Below are positions 52,744 to 63,077 of a stretch of 64,000 bases of DNA, piece by piece. A program made the position numbers and the translations under genes. The first letter of the stretch is position 1, and the number at the start of each line of letters is the position of its first letter. The notes under the pieces are model-generated. The model was given only the letters and a program-made list of their open reading frames with translations, was not told where the DNA came from and ran no database searches. This DNA comes from Caecitellus pseudoparvulus (Eukaryota; Bigyra: Bicosoecida): the NCBI GenBank assembly GCA_965644315.1, contig CBFFRQ010000044.1, forward strand, positions 1-64,000. The letters are read 5' to 3'.

Positions 52744-54264
52744 TCACGAGGCAGCCTCGCCCTCGCCGGCGTACTCGTACTCGCCTTCCTCCTCGTACTC
52801 GCCCTCCTCGGCGTACTCCTTCTCCTCCTCCTCCAAGTCCCAGTCGGCGTCCACCTTGGCAGTCACTGCAGGGTCATCCAGCTGGGGGTCCTCGCCCAGA
52901 CTGCCCCACACCTCCCAGTCATCCTTGAGGTTGTGCAGGCGCACATACCCGTCCTCACCACCCGTCGTGAAGGACAGCCCGTCAGGGTTCCAGGCGCAGG
53001 TGTTGATGGGCCCGAAATGCCCCTGCAGCGTGCCCAGCAGGTCGCCCTGCGTCACGGAGTGAATGCGCGCTTCGAAGTTGCCAGCGCCGGCGGCAGTCGT
53101 GGTCACGTCACGGGCCTCCTGACCACCTCCCATCAGCAGCAGCTCCCGAGTGGGGTGCAGGGACGCCGCGTTGATGCGCGCTTCCCCCTTGTACGACTTG
53201 AGAGCGCGCAGCTCCTTGGTGTCCCACAGCGTCGTCGTGGCGTCTGAGGAGGTGGTCAGGAAGCACGTCTTGTCGTAGGAGAAGACGAGCGAGGTGATGG
53301 TGTGCCCAGTGTGGGCCTCCATCTCCGTCACCTGCGCGCCAGTGCGCGTGTCGAACACCTTCAGCCCGCCCTTCTCCATGGCCACCAGGATGCGGTCGTT
53401 CAGGGGCAGCCACAGGGCGGCGGTGATGCGGGCACGGGGGTCCTCCGACACCGTGATGCGCAGGTACGGCTGGGGGCCCTCTGCCTCCACGCCCTCTGCG
53501 GCCCCAGACCCGCCAGTGGCCTCCTCCAAGTCCAGCTTGTACAGGGCAATGCCACACGGCACACCACCAGCGGACTCCTTGAAGTTGTCGTGCACGACCA
53601 GGAACTCCTTGCAGCCCTCTGACAGCGCCACCCAACGAGCAGGCCTGCGGGGCGGGGGGGTGCCGTAGTGTGCCGAGTGTGCCCCAGCATGCAGAACAGG
53701 CCTGAAACGCCAGGCGCAGCGCGAAGTGGTCAGCAGGCGCTGGGTGCGCGGCAACTCACCCGCCAATGTCATAGTTGCACAGAACCTTGCCAGTCTGGGT
53801 GCTCCACAGCTTGGCAAACTGGTCGGCGCTGGCAGTCAGCAGGTACATGCTGTCGTCTGCGCGTGGGCGAGGGCGGATTTTGAGCTGCACTGCCACACAC
53901 GAGCACCGGCGGCAAAGCCTGTCGCCTGAGCCACCCTCGCCGCGGAGGGGCTCAAGCTGCCCAGCGTATGTACGCATGAAGTGCGCCCCACCTGGCTTTG
54001 CCCTGCCACGCACCTGTGATGTCGCAGTTCCACACAGTACCGCGGTGCCCGTCAAAGGTGCCCAGGCGGGAACCATCGTCCGTGAACCAGATGTTGGGCG
54101 CGTGGTCCTTGCTGCAGGTGATGAGCAGATCGCCCCCAGCGTTGTACTTGACAAACGTCAAGGAGCGCTCGTGGCCCTTGAGCACGATGGGCTTCTGTGA
54201 GAGCGCAGGCGTGGCGGCGTGAGCGGCGGCAGAGAGGCGCAGTGCGGCGCCCAGCACACACCAT
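52744..54264 (-). CDS. EIF3I: Translation initiation factor eIF3 subunit i (intron right after the start codon)
   Basis: WD-repeat subunit of eIF3. Minus-strand exons: 54262-54264 (only the ATG), 54014-54194, 53760-53856 and 52744-53644, 393 aa. After the first intron the protein begins KPIVLKGHERSLTFVKYN, matching the conserved eIF3i N-terminus. Later hallmarks are LLTASADQFAKLW, GGGQEARDVTTT, NFEARIH, GHFGPINTCAWNPDG and GGEDGYVRLHNL. The C-terminus adds about 40 residues of Asp/Glu/Tyr-rich sequence absent from the short tail of animal eIF3i. Donors are GTGTGT, GTGCGT and GTGAGT. Confidence 0.94.
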
Positions 54265-54370
54265 GGCTGAAGATGAGGCGGCAGGCACGCAGCTCAACAG
54301 CACACGTAGAGCTGTGCAGAGTGTGGATGCGGTGGGTCGGCGTGGGTGGTGAGAAAGTGCCGAGCACGTC

Positions 54371-54376
54371 TGCATT
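54371..54376 (-). terminator. AATGCA downstream of the 3-ketoacyl-CoA synthase
   Basis: On the minus strand AATGCA begins 16 bases after the stop at 54393. Same hexamer as at other gene ends. Confidence 0.45.
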
Positions 54377-54392
54377 GCGTGGCGCGGGGCCA

Positions 54393-56084
54393 TCACTCAG
54401 CCTTGGCCTTGGCTGAGGCGGGTGCACTGCTGGACACCGTGCCAGTGACGGCGCGAGAGGGCGTCAGGCGCACCCACACAGCCGAGTTCACCTTGAAGCC
54501 GGAGCCAAAGGCGATTTGCAGCACGCGCTCACCCTGCTTCACGTGGCGAGTGGACTTGTGCTTGCACGCATCCCCCGCAAACCGAGCCTCCTCCGCCTCC
54601 ACATACGCCATCTCGTACCAGACAGAGGAGGAGGAGGTGTTGCCGTAGTGCCACAGGGTGTTCCGGCTTGGGGCCAGGTGTTCCGGGGACAGCCCCAAGT
54701 TGGCCTCCACGCCATCAATGACAGCGCGCCCGCCAGCGTGAATGCAAAAGTGATGGATGCCCAGCTTGAAGTCAGGCACGTAGGGCGCCACGGTGGACAC
54801 GTCAGGCAGCAGAGCAGCCGCCCAGGCAGGCCCGTGCTTGCCGTGGGCCCACTTGAGCAGGGCGCGCCAGAGGGAAACGGAGACGACCTTGATCTGCTCC
54901 CGCAGGGGCAGGACGTGGGGGCCCAGCAGGGTCAGGTTGTCCTTCAGGCCCCGCCCCGCCACCTTCGTGATCTCCTTGCTCAGGCGCACGCCCCGCAGGC
55001 CCTCGTCGTCCTGGCACTGGTACACCGCGTTGAAGGCGTCCTCCTCCGCATTCTGCGTGCGCACGGTGTGCAGCAGCTTGTACTTGGCACGCCAGGCGTC
55101 CATGGGCTTGTTGGTCAGCAGCACGGCCGCGCCGCCGACCCGGAACAGGGTGTTCTGCACCAGCATGTTGCGGTGGTTGCCAGTGTACATGTTGGGCGTG
55201 ATGATTTCCGTGCTGATGACGACGGCGGTGGAGTTGGGGCGTGACTCTAGCAGGCTCTTGGCCAGGTCCACGGAGATGAGGCCGGCGCTGCAGCCCATGC
55301 CGCCGATGTTGAAGGAGCGCACGTCTCGGCGCAGGTTGTACTTTTGCTCCACCATGGCGGCGAGGGAGGGCGTGGGGCAGAAGAGGGAGCAGTTCACGAC
55401 GAGGAAGTCGATGGCCTTGGGGTTCAGGCCCGTCTTGGCGATGAGGTCGTCCATGACGCCGAAAATGACGCACTCCGCCTCCCCTCGGGCGGCTTGCATG
55501 GACACGTCCAGCTTGGCGGTGGGGTCCCGCAGGAGGCCGGAGGTGCCGGGGGGCCAGTGCGTCGCCTCGCCAGTCCCACTGCGCTTCAGGATGCGCTCCA
55601 TGAAGGACAGGCTCTCGTCCGTGTAGCAGCCGTACTTGCGCATGAGGTCCACGCAGTCCTGCTGCGACACCTTCCACTCGGCGGGGGGCTGGTACACGGC
55701 GAAGTCCATGAGGTACACCGCAGGGCGCGTGGCGTTCAGCAGCAGCAGCAACGCCACGCCCGCGATGGTGTACAGGTACCAGTGCTGTGCCAGGTGCGCA
55801 GGTGCGGCAGAGGCGGTGGCCAGGACATCTGCGCCAGTCACGCCTTGCGCCTGCAGAGTCCAGGAGCTCTGCAGGACCAGCAGCGCCAGGATGCCGGCGA
55901 TGATGTAGGGGAAGTAAGACCCTGCCACATGCAGCCAGTTGATGATGTTCAGGCGGTACGACTCGCTGCCTTGGGCGATGTAGATGTTGTGGTCGCCTGC
56001 ACCAGTGCCGGATCGTGCGCGGCACGTGGTAGCGCAAGGCGCTGCTTGCTCGCCCGCGGCAGCGGCAGACGCAGCGGCTGTCAT
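54393..56084 (-). CDS. 3-ketoacyl-CoA synthase, plant (FAE1/KCS) type
   Basis: Condensing enzyme of very-long-chain fatty-acid elongation at the ER. 563 aa, one exon, start ATG 56084 (MTAAASAAAAGEQ). Two N-terminal membrane segments (about residues 53-75 and 100-120) precede a chalcone-synthase-like fold. The catalytic triad is visible: Cys265 in NIGGMGCSAG, His449 in FCIHAGGRA and Asn482 in WHYGNTSSSS. Motifs NCSLFCPTPS and ITPNMYTGNHRNMLVQN are typical of plant KCS. The C-terminus extends about 15 residues with KAKAE. This type is found in plants and several algal and protist groups, and is distinct from ELO elongases. Confidence 0.95.
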   Translation of the reverse strand: MTAAASAAAAGEQAAPCATTCRARSGTGAGDHNIYIAQGSESYRLNIINWLHVAGSYFPYIIAGILALLVLQSSWTLQAQGVTGADVLATASAAPAHLAQHWYLYTIAGVALLLLLNATRPAVYLMDFAVYQPPAEWKVSQQDCVDLMRKYGCYTDESLSFMERILKRSGTGEATHWPPGTSGLLRDPTAKLDVSMQAARGEAECVIFGVMDDLIAKTGLNPKAIDFLVVNCSLFCPTPSLAAMVEQKYNLRRDVRSFNIGGMGCSAGLISVDLAKSLLESRPNSTAVVISTEIITPNMYTGNHRNMLVQNTLFRVGGAAVLLTNKPMDAWRAKYKLLHTVRTQNAEEDAFNAVYQCQDDEGLRGVRLSKEITKVAGRGLKDNLTLLGPHVLPLREQIKVVSVSLWRALLKWAHGKHGPAWAAALLPDVSTVAPYVPDFKLGIHHFCIHAGGRAVIDGVEANLGLSPEHLAPSRNTLWHYGNTSSSSVWYEMAYVEAEEARFAGDACKHKSTRHVKQGERVLQIAFGSGFKVNSAVWVRLTPSRAVTGTVSSSAPASAKAKAE

Positions 56085-56497
56085 AGCGGGGTGTTTTTGG
56101 CGTGAATGGGCTCTTGCAGAGCTTTGCCTCCCGGGACTGCCTGCAAGGCAAGAAGGGAAGCGCTTGGCGTGAGGCAGTGTGCAGTGGCAATGTGCGCTCG
56201 CGCAGCGTTGCGCATGTTCCGAGACGCACCCGGGGCAATGGGAGTGGCAAGGCCAGGACACCTCCTACGCACACACTCCGAAGAGATGCATGTCGAGGTG
56301 GGTGAGGTTGAAAGTGGCGCAAGCGTTCGAATGTGGCGCCTCGGGAAAGGCGGGTTGCCCTCGAATTCCGCACTGCTCCCAAACGCGGTAACCACACACT
56401 GCCGCCCTGGAACGGCGCGACCCGCCCCCGCCCCGCAGCGCTCTGCAGGCAGCACTCACACTTGCATTCGCCCAGCACGCACTCTGCAGCCCCCGCC

Positions 56498-57736
56498 TCA
56501 CTGCACCATGCCTTCAGCCCCGGCAACGCTGTACAGCACACCTGTTTCGCTCACACCGGAAGCGACACAAGGCGACTGCACGTCTGCACTCCACACGTCG
56601 AAGCCCACCCAGCGCGCACCACCCCTGAACCCACTCTGCCGCCCTGCTTTGATCCTCGCGGGTGTGTTGTCCACAGTCGACGCAGCAGCAGCGGCCGGCG
56701 CCGGTCCAGTGTACCCACCCACATTGGCCTCTCGCCCAGTGCCGCCGCCCCCCCTGCGCTGGCGCTTGGCGGGCTGGGTGGCTTGGGCGTCTGCCTCCTG
56801 CCCCGGCAAGTGCCCCGCAAGGACGTCGTTGTCCGTGCCTGCCACCCACACCTGGCTCCCACTCGCACTGGCCCCCATCCGCTCAGCAGTGTACTTGCAG
56901 GGAGCACGCCACACTGCCTGCGGGCGCCATACACGCGGATCCCACCGCTCCACGATGCCCTTGCCTGTCAGCGTCAGCAGCGAGCCAGCTGCCCCCCCCT
57001 CCGGCACCCACAGCATGTGCACGAGGGAGCCAGCGGACGGCTTCAGCGAGGAGCAGGGTCCGCTGCCGGATGCACCTGATGTGCCGCTGATGCGGCTGTC
57101 GTACACGAGGGCCTCGTCCGCCGTGCCCAGCACCATCATGGGCGCATCAGCCAGGGCCCCCGCAGCCATGGCAGCCACACAGGTTGGGGCAGCTGGCGTG
57201 CCGACTGCCACGAGGGGGTTCAGACCCCCCCCCTCGCCGACGGACCACAGGCCTCCAGTTTGGGAGGCACTGTGGGCACCAGCCACCACAGCTGGACCAG
57301 TGGCGCCGACAGATGCTGACACGTGTCCCCGGCCAGCTGCTGCGTTTCCGCTGGGTGACCCCAGCGTCGCCCAGCCCACTTCAGCGAGGTCACCCGTCTC
57401 GCCCACACCACCCAGCCACACCAAGCCGCCTGTGTCGGCGAGTGCGACGCTGTGAGCTGCGCCACCATGTGTCGCGACCTGGACATCACATAGGAACACG
57501 CTGGTCGGCAACTCCAGCACGCGTGTGGACGAGGCGGCCGGGGATGCGTGGGGTGTGCGCAAGCTGTCAGACTCCGCACTGCCGCTGAATGGCTGCCACT
57601 GCACCTGGTGCACGCTGTTGCCCTGCACCACAACGGCGGAAACTGGCGACAACATGCCCAGCTGTGAGATGCCGTGGCCCATTCCCGGCAGCACCTCCCC
57701 CACTTCGCAGGTTGTGAGGAACAGCGGCGCCGCCAT
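56498..57736 (-). CDS. WD-like beta-propeller protein, 412 aa
   Basis: From ATG 57736 (MAAPLFLTTCEVGEVLPG) one open frame with repeated beta-strand patterns: VFLCDVQVATHGGAAHSVAL, GLVWLGGVGET, VLGTADEALVYDSR, KGIVERWDPRVWR, VWVAGTDNDV. RWDPR and short Gly-rich turns suggest a degenerate WD40 propeller. A basic patch (AKRQRRGGGG) at about residue 340 could be a nuclear signal. I cannot assign a family. AATGCA on the coding strand lies 29 bases after the stop. The divergent neighbour is 5-oxoprolinase, 444 bp away. Confidence 0.65.
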   Translation of the reverse strand: MAAPLFLTTCEVGEVLPGMGHGISQLGMLSPVSAVVVQGNSVHQVQWQPFSGSAESDSLRTPHASPAASSTRVLELPTSVFLCDVQVATHGGAAHSVALADTGGLVWLGGVGETGDLAEVGWATLGSPSGNAAAGRGHVSASVGATGPAVVAGAHSASQTGGLWSVGEGGGLNPLVAVGTPAAPTCVAAMAAGALADAPMMVLGTADEALVYDSRISGTSGASGSGPCSSLKPSAGSLVHMLWVPEGGAAGSLLTLTGKGIVERWDPRVWRPQAVWRAPCKYTAERMGASASGSQVWVAGTDNDVLAGHLPGQEADAQATQPAKRQRRGGGGTGREANVGGYTGPAPAAAAASTVDNTPARIKAGRQSGFRGGARWVGFDVWSADVQSPCVASGVSETGVLYSVAGAEGMVQ

Positions 57737-58180
57737 GTTGGAACTGATTTCCGCACCTCTGGCCGTCAAGCTGCACGGGGCACACAGCTCAGAGCGCACT
57801 GCCGTGCAAGCGAAATACGAAAGTGTGCATGTAGGAGCAACTGGCTCAGGTGCGGGGGAGTTCAGTAAATCTGTTTTGGTCCGGAATGGGGCGAAGTGTA
57901 AACAAGGAAATGATCTGCGCAGTGAGCTTCCAACAGGGCCCACACGCCCACGCACTTGCCAAGCCACCCTTTCTCTCAAAACCGAACACCCTCCACTCGT
58001 ATGGAGAGTTTCACACTTCGTCATGGTCTGCTGATCGCGAAGGCTCACGCCAGAGAGGCTTGTCACCTCACAGCGCCAGGAGAGCGAATTACCGCGACGC
58101 TTGGCCCGCCTGCTCCACGCCGCTCGTGAGCAAGGACAGCGGTATCAACTCTACCCAGCTCAGGACCAAGTAGTGAAAAC
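57737..58180. promoter_or_regulatory. Divergent 5' flank between the WD-like and 5-oxoprolinase genes
   Basis: 444 bases between divergent starts. A TGCGGAAAT string immediately precedes the WD-like start. No other element is clear. It is presumed to contain both promoters. Confidence 0.4.
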
Positions 58181-61100
58181 ATGGATTCCGCGGCGTTTCC
58201 TCGCTTCCGTTTCGCCATCGATCGTGGCGGCACCTTCTGTGACTGCCTTGCGGAAATTGTGGCAGCCGACGGCACGGTGCAGCGACAGGTGGTGAAGCTC
58301 CTGTCAGAAGACCCAGAGTGCGTGCAGCAGGGTGGAAATGGAGGAGACATGACTGTATCCCCTGCTCTCCTCACCCCGCCTTTGCCCGCAGCCAGTACGC
58401 TGACGCCCCCACGGAAGCCATTCGCCGGGTACTCGTGCAGCATGTGCCGGGCTTGCACTGTCCACGGGGCACGCCCGTCCCCACTGCCCACATCGACAAC
58501 ATCCGCATGGGCACGACAGTGGCGACAAATGCCTTGTTGGAGCGGGAGGGTGCGAAAACCGCCCTCTTCATCACCAAGGGATTTCGCGACCTCCTGCACA
58601 TCGGCAACCAGTCCCGCCCCTCAATCTTCGACCTCACGGCTGCAGCGCCAGAGGTGCTGTACAGTACCGTCGTCGAAGTGGACGAACGCATCGTCGTGAC
58701 AGAGGTGCCTGCTGGCCCCGGTGCGCCGCAGGGTGCGCCCACTTCCCCGCAAGCCCCTGCGCCAGCTGCAACCCTCGAATCCCCTGCTGATGCCGCCTTG
58801 CATCGCTTGCAGCAGGTGGAGGCGCAGTCTAGAGTGGACCTGTCCCAAAGCTTTGAATCCTGCCCTGCCATGGTGTCTGTTGCCGCCGCTGTCATGCTGG
58901 CCCGTGGACTGCCAGCCTCCACAGACGGCTTCCTTGCGTTGCTGACGGAGTCGCACGGCGGTTCACTGGCTGATGCGCTGCAGGCGACACACGACGCGCT
59001 GCAGGCCCCTAGCAGTGTGGATGACGTGGCATCTGTGCTGAATCTCGTGTCTGCAGAAGACTTGGCCGCGCTGCACCGCCAAGTTGCGCAGGAAGCTCCA
59101 GCCACCAGCATGGCGCACTTGGCGCTGCCGGCGTTTCTGTGGACCTGTGCCGCAGCAGGCAGGGACGTCGAAATACCCCCCAGTTGGACTCAGCGACAGG
59201 AACCAAGCACTGATGTACCTGCAGAGCCAGTGGCCAACTCACCGCCCCATCCACAGAGCACGCAGCGCCCACTGCCCGTTGTGACAGGCGTGAACGGGCA
59301 GCATTTCACTGTGCGCAAGGCTTTGGACACCCAGCCCCTGCAGGAGCGCATGGCGCAACTTGTGGCCGAAGGGTACACATCAGCCGCCATTGTCTTGCTG
59401 CACGCATACGCGTGGGACGAGCACGAGAAGGCGCTGGCAGCTGCAGCACGAGCCGCAGGGTTCGCGCAAGTGTCCACTTCTGCTGACGTCATGCGCATGG
59501 TGAAGGTGGTGCCACGTGGCTTCACCACGTGTGCCGATGCGTACTTGACCCCTCACATCACAAAGTACGTCGCTGGGTTTCAAGCCGGCTTCGATGACGG
59601 CATGCGCAGCGGCAAGGTGCAGGTGCAGTTCATGCAGTCAGATGGTGGACTGACGCCCGTGTCCGCATTTTCCGGGCACCGCGCCATCCTGTCTGGCCCA
59701 GCCGGTGGTGTTGTGGGGTACGCTGTGACCACCCGCCGCATCCTGCGTGACATGGCAGCGTGTGGTGTGCAGTTACCGCCAGGCCTGGACTCGGCAACAG
59801 CCCCTGCCGTGGTTGGGTATGACATGGGTGGCACCTCCACCGATGTGTCGCGTTTTGCGGGGCAGTACGAACACGTCTTTGAGTGCGTGACGGCGGGAGT
59901 CACCATCCAGGCACCTCAACTGGACATCTCCACTGTCGCTGCTGGCGGGGGCAGTCGTCTGTTCTTCCGAGAGGGCATGTTCGTGGTGGGGCCCGAGTCT
60001 GCCCGAGCACACCCCGGACCCGTGTGCTACCGCAAGGGCGGGCACTTGGCCATCACGGACGCCAATGTGCACCTGGGCCGGGTGGTGCCTGAGCACTTCC
60101 CTGCTATTTTCGGGCCTGGCGAGGACGAGCCGTTGGACGCAGAGGGCACAGCGGCAGCGTTTGAAGCTCTGCGGGAAGAGATGGCTGCGTGGACTGCGCA
60201 GCATGGGGGGGAGGTGGGCACTCTGGATGACATTGCGTACGGCTTCGTGCAGGTGGCCAACGAAGCCATGTGCCGGCCCATCCGGGAGTTGACGCAGATG
60301 AAAGGGCACGACTTGTCATCGCACATCCTGGCCTGCTTCGGCGGCGCAGGCGGACAGCACGCGTGTGCCATGGCGCGCAGCCTGGGCATGCGATGTGTCG
60401 TCGTGCACAGGTACTCTGGCATCCTCTCTGCACTGGGCCTGGCCCTGGCAGATGTCGTGGAGGAGGCACAGGAACCACTCGGGCAGTGCTTGGGCCGGCA
60501 GACGCCTGTGTCGGAGGAGGGCATCGTCACAGACACCGACGTCCTGACATCAGTGGGCCAGCACTTGCTGAAGCTCACCCGCTCGGCAGGAGACGCCCTC
60601 GCCAAGCAGAGCTTCGACACTGCCGCCATGCACGTGCAGGCGTTTGTGAACCTGCGTTTCGTGGGCACTGACACGGCGCTCATGGTGCCCGTGCCAGTGC
60701 AGGGTGGCTCAGCGGCGGCAGAGGGGGCGCCTGCTGGCAGCGCGCCCATGGCCAGCGTGCTGGGCCCTGGCTTCCCAGGACTGGTGCAAGTCATCACAGA
60801 CTTCATCCACATGTTCAAGCACGAGTACGGCTTCACGTTCCCGGGGCGCGCAGTGGTGTGTGAGGATGTGCGGGTGCGCGTGACGGGACTGTCCCAGTCC
60901 GCGGCAGTGACAGACGCCCTGTCTGACCCAGGGACGCCACCCCCCCTGCCTGCCCCCATCAAGACGCACTCTGTGTTCTTCGAAGGCGGCCGAGTGCCCA
61001 CACCCTTCTACAGGCTGCAGGACTTGGCACGAGGACAGGCTGTGCCCGGTCCAGCTGTCATTATTGACGCCACTAGCACCCTGGTGGTGGAGCCAGCCAC

Positions 61101-63003
61101 TGTGGCTCACATCGGGACGGGGGGTGACATTCTGCTGCTCCTGCAGGATGTGGACGTGGCAGGCGCTAAGGAGGGTGCCGTGGACACCACTGTGGACGTG
61201 CCGTGTGACCCCATCCAGCTGGGCCTGTTCAGTCACCGCTTCATGAGCATCGCAGAGCAAATGGGGCGCACTCTGCAGCGCACGTCCATCAGCGTGAACA
61301 TCAAGGAACGCCTGGACTTTAGCTGTGCGCTGCTGACGCCTCAGGGCGACCTGTGCGCACATGCACCGCACATCCCCGTGCACCTGGGCGCCATGTCGGC
61401 AGCCGTTAAGTTCCAACTGCAGCACTGGACACAGGCTGGCGCAGAAGGGCTGCAGCCGGGAGATGTCCTGGTGAGCAACCACCCGCAGCTGGCAGGTGGC
61501 TCGCACCTGCCAGATATCACTGTCATCACGCCCGTCTTCCTGCATGACGACGTGGACAGCGGAGGGAGCGACAACCCCATTGTCTTCTTCGTCGCATCTC
61601 GCGGGCATCATAGCGACATTGGGGGCATTGCCCCCGGCAGCATGCCCCCCACCTCCACCTCTCTGGATCAGGAGGGCGCTGTCATCGTCGCATGCAAGCT
61701 GGTGCGTGCTGGGCAGTTCCAAGAGGATGACATCCTGGCCCTGCTCCGGGCACCGGGCACTTCCGGTGTACCCGGCAGCGTCGGCACCCGGAACGAACCG
61801 GACGTTCTCAGTGACTTGCGGGCACAGGTAGCTGCGAACAACAGGGGTGTTGCGCTCATCCGGGACATGGTGCGCCTGGCCGGCCTGCACACCGTGCACT
61901 CGTACATGCGGCACATTCAGGCCAACGCGGAGTTCTCAGTGCGCACCATGTTGAAGGCGCACGCAGCCGCCGTGCCTGGGTCCGAGCCCACTGTGACGCT
62001 GCGCGCCAGCGATAAGATGGACGACGGCAGCGTCATCAACCTGACTGTCACCCTGCAACGCGCCACAGGTGAGGCGCATTTTGACTTCACCGGCACCAGT
62101 CCCCAGGTGCTTGGCAACACCAACGCGCCCCCAGCAGTGACGGCGTCTGCGGTCATTTACTGCCTGCGCTGCATGGTGGGGCGTGACATCCCCATGAACC
62201 AGGGCTGCCTGGCCCCTGTCACCGTCACGCTGCCGCCCGGCTGCCTCCTGAACCCCTCCCCCACCGCCGCAGTGGTGGGGGGCAACGTCCTCACTTCCCA
62301 GCGAGTCACCGACGTCGTCCTCCGCGCCTTCAGCGCTGCCGCTGCCAGCCAGGGCTGCATGAACAACCTGACCTTCGGCGACGCCACCATGGGTTACTAC
62401 GAAACCATCGCAGGCGGCGCTGGGGCTGGTCCCACCTGGGTCGGGCGCTCCGGCGTGCATACGCACATGACCAACACCCGCATCACAGATCCAGAGATCC
62501 TTGAACGGCGGTACCCCATCGTCCTCCGGGCATTCTCCTTGCGGCAGGGCTCTGGGGGCTCTGGGCGCCACCCCGGCGGGGATGGTGTCGTGCGAGCCCT
62601 GGAGTTCCGCAAGCCACTCAAGTGCAGCATTCTGTCAGAGCGGCGGTGCTTCCAGCCGTGGGGACTGAAGGGCGGAGGCAGCGGCGCAGTGGGCATGAAC
62701 CTCCTGTTCCGGGCACCGGCTCCAGGTGGGGAGAGCGCAGAGCCAACCAGTGTGCTTGGCGTGCAGGTGTGGGAGGGCGGCCAGGGCGGTCGGGTCGTGA
62801 ACGTCGGCGCCAAGAGCACATTTGACGTGGCTGCCGGGGATGTATTTGTCCTGGCCAGCCCTGGGGGGGGTGGGTATGGGTCACAACCTGACACGGGCGC
62901 CGGCGACGCTGCAGCTGCCACACTGGACAGCCCAGCGCCACCCACTGCTGTCGGCAGTGGCGGAAGTCTCGGGCTGCTCAGAGCCGAGCAAGCATCCTTC
63001 TAA
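58181..63003 (+). CDS. OPLAH: 5-oxoprolinase (ATP-hydrolysing), with a ~190-residue insertion
   Basis: Converts 5-oxo-L-proline to glutamate in the gamma-glutamyl (glutathione) cycle. Exons 58181-58317 and 58392-63003 (donor GTGCGT) give 1,582 aa, versus about 1,290 in animals. Start [20 protein letters not shown], then [18 protein letters not shown] and [11 protein letters not shown]. The HyuA half shows [23 protein letters not shown] and [11 protein letters not shown]. The HyuB half shows [33 protein letters not shown] and [11 protein letters not shown]. Between DERIVV (143) and [11 protein letters not shown] (about 347) lies a ~190-residue block absent from animal enzymes: a Pro/Ala linker and several helices ([20 protein letters not shown]). 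The C-terminal tail adds Gly/Ala-rich sequence. No frameshift is seen. Confidence 0.94.
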
Positions 63004-63057
63004 GCAAGGCAGGCACGTGGGCCTGCCAGCAGCTGGCGCCACGCTCTCTGCGCGCTC

Positions 63058-63065
63058 AATGCATG
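63058..63065. terminator. AATGCATG between 5-oxoprolinase and the GT61 gene
   Basis: A one-base variant of the octamer in the 74-bp convergent gap, beginning 55 bases after the 5-oxoprolinase stop. Plus-strand AATGCA is intact; the minus strand reads CATGCATT. Confidence 0.45.
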
Positions 63066-63077
63066 CACGTGCTCCTT

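Noticed and set aside
29850-58200. CGGCGTTTC as a shared promoter element
   Set aside because: It appears near 29856, 34786, 52357 and 58190, but some of these are in introns or coding sequence, so a promoter role is not supported.
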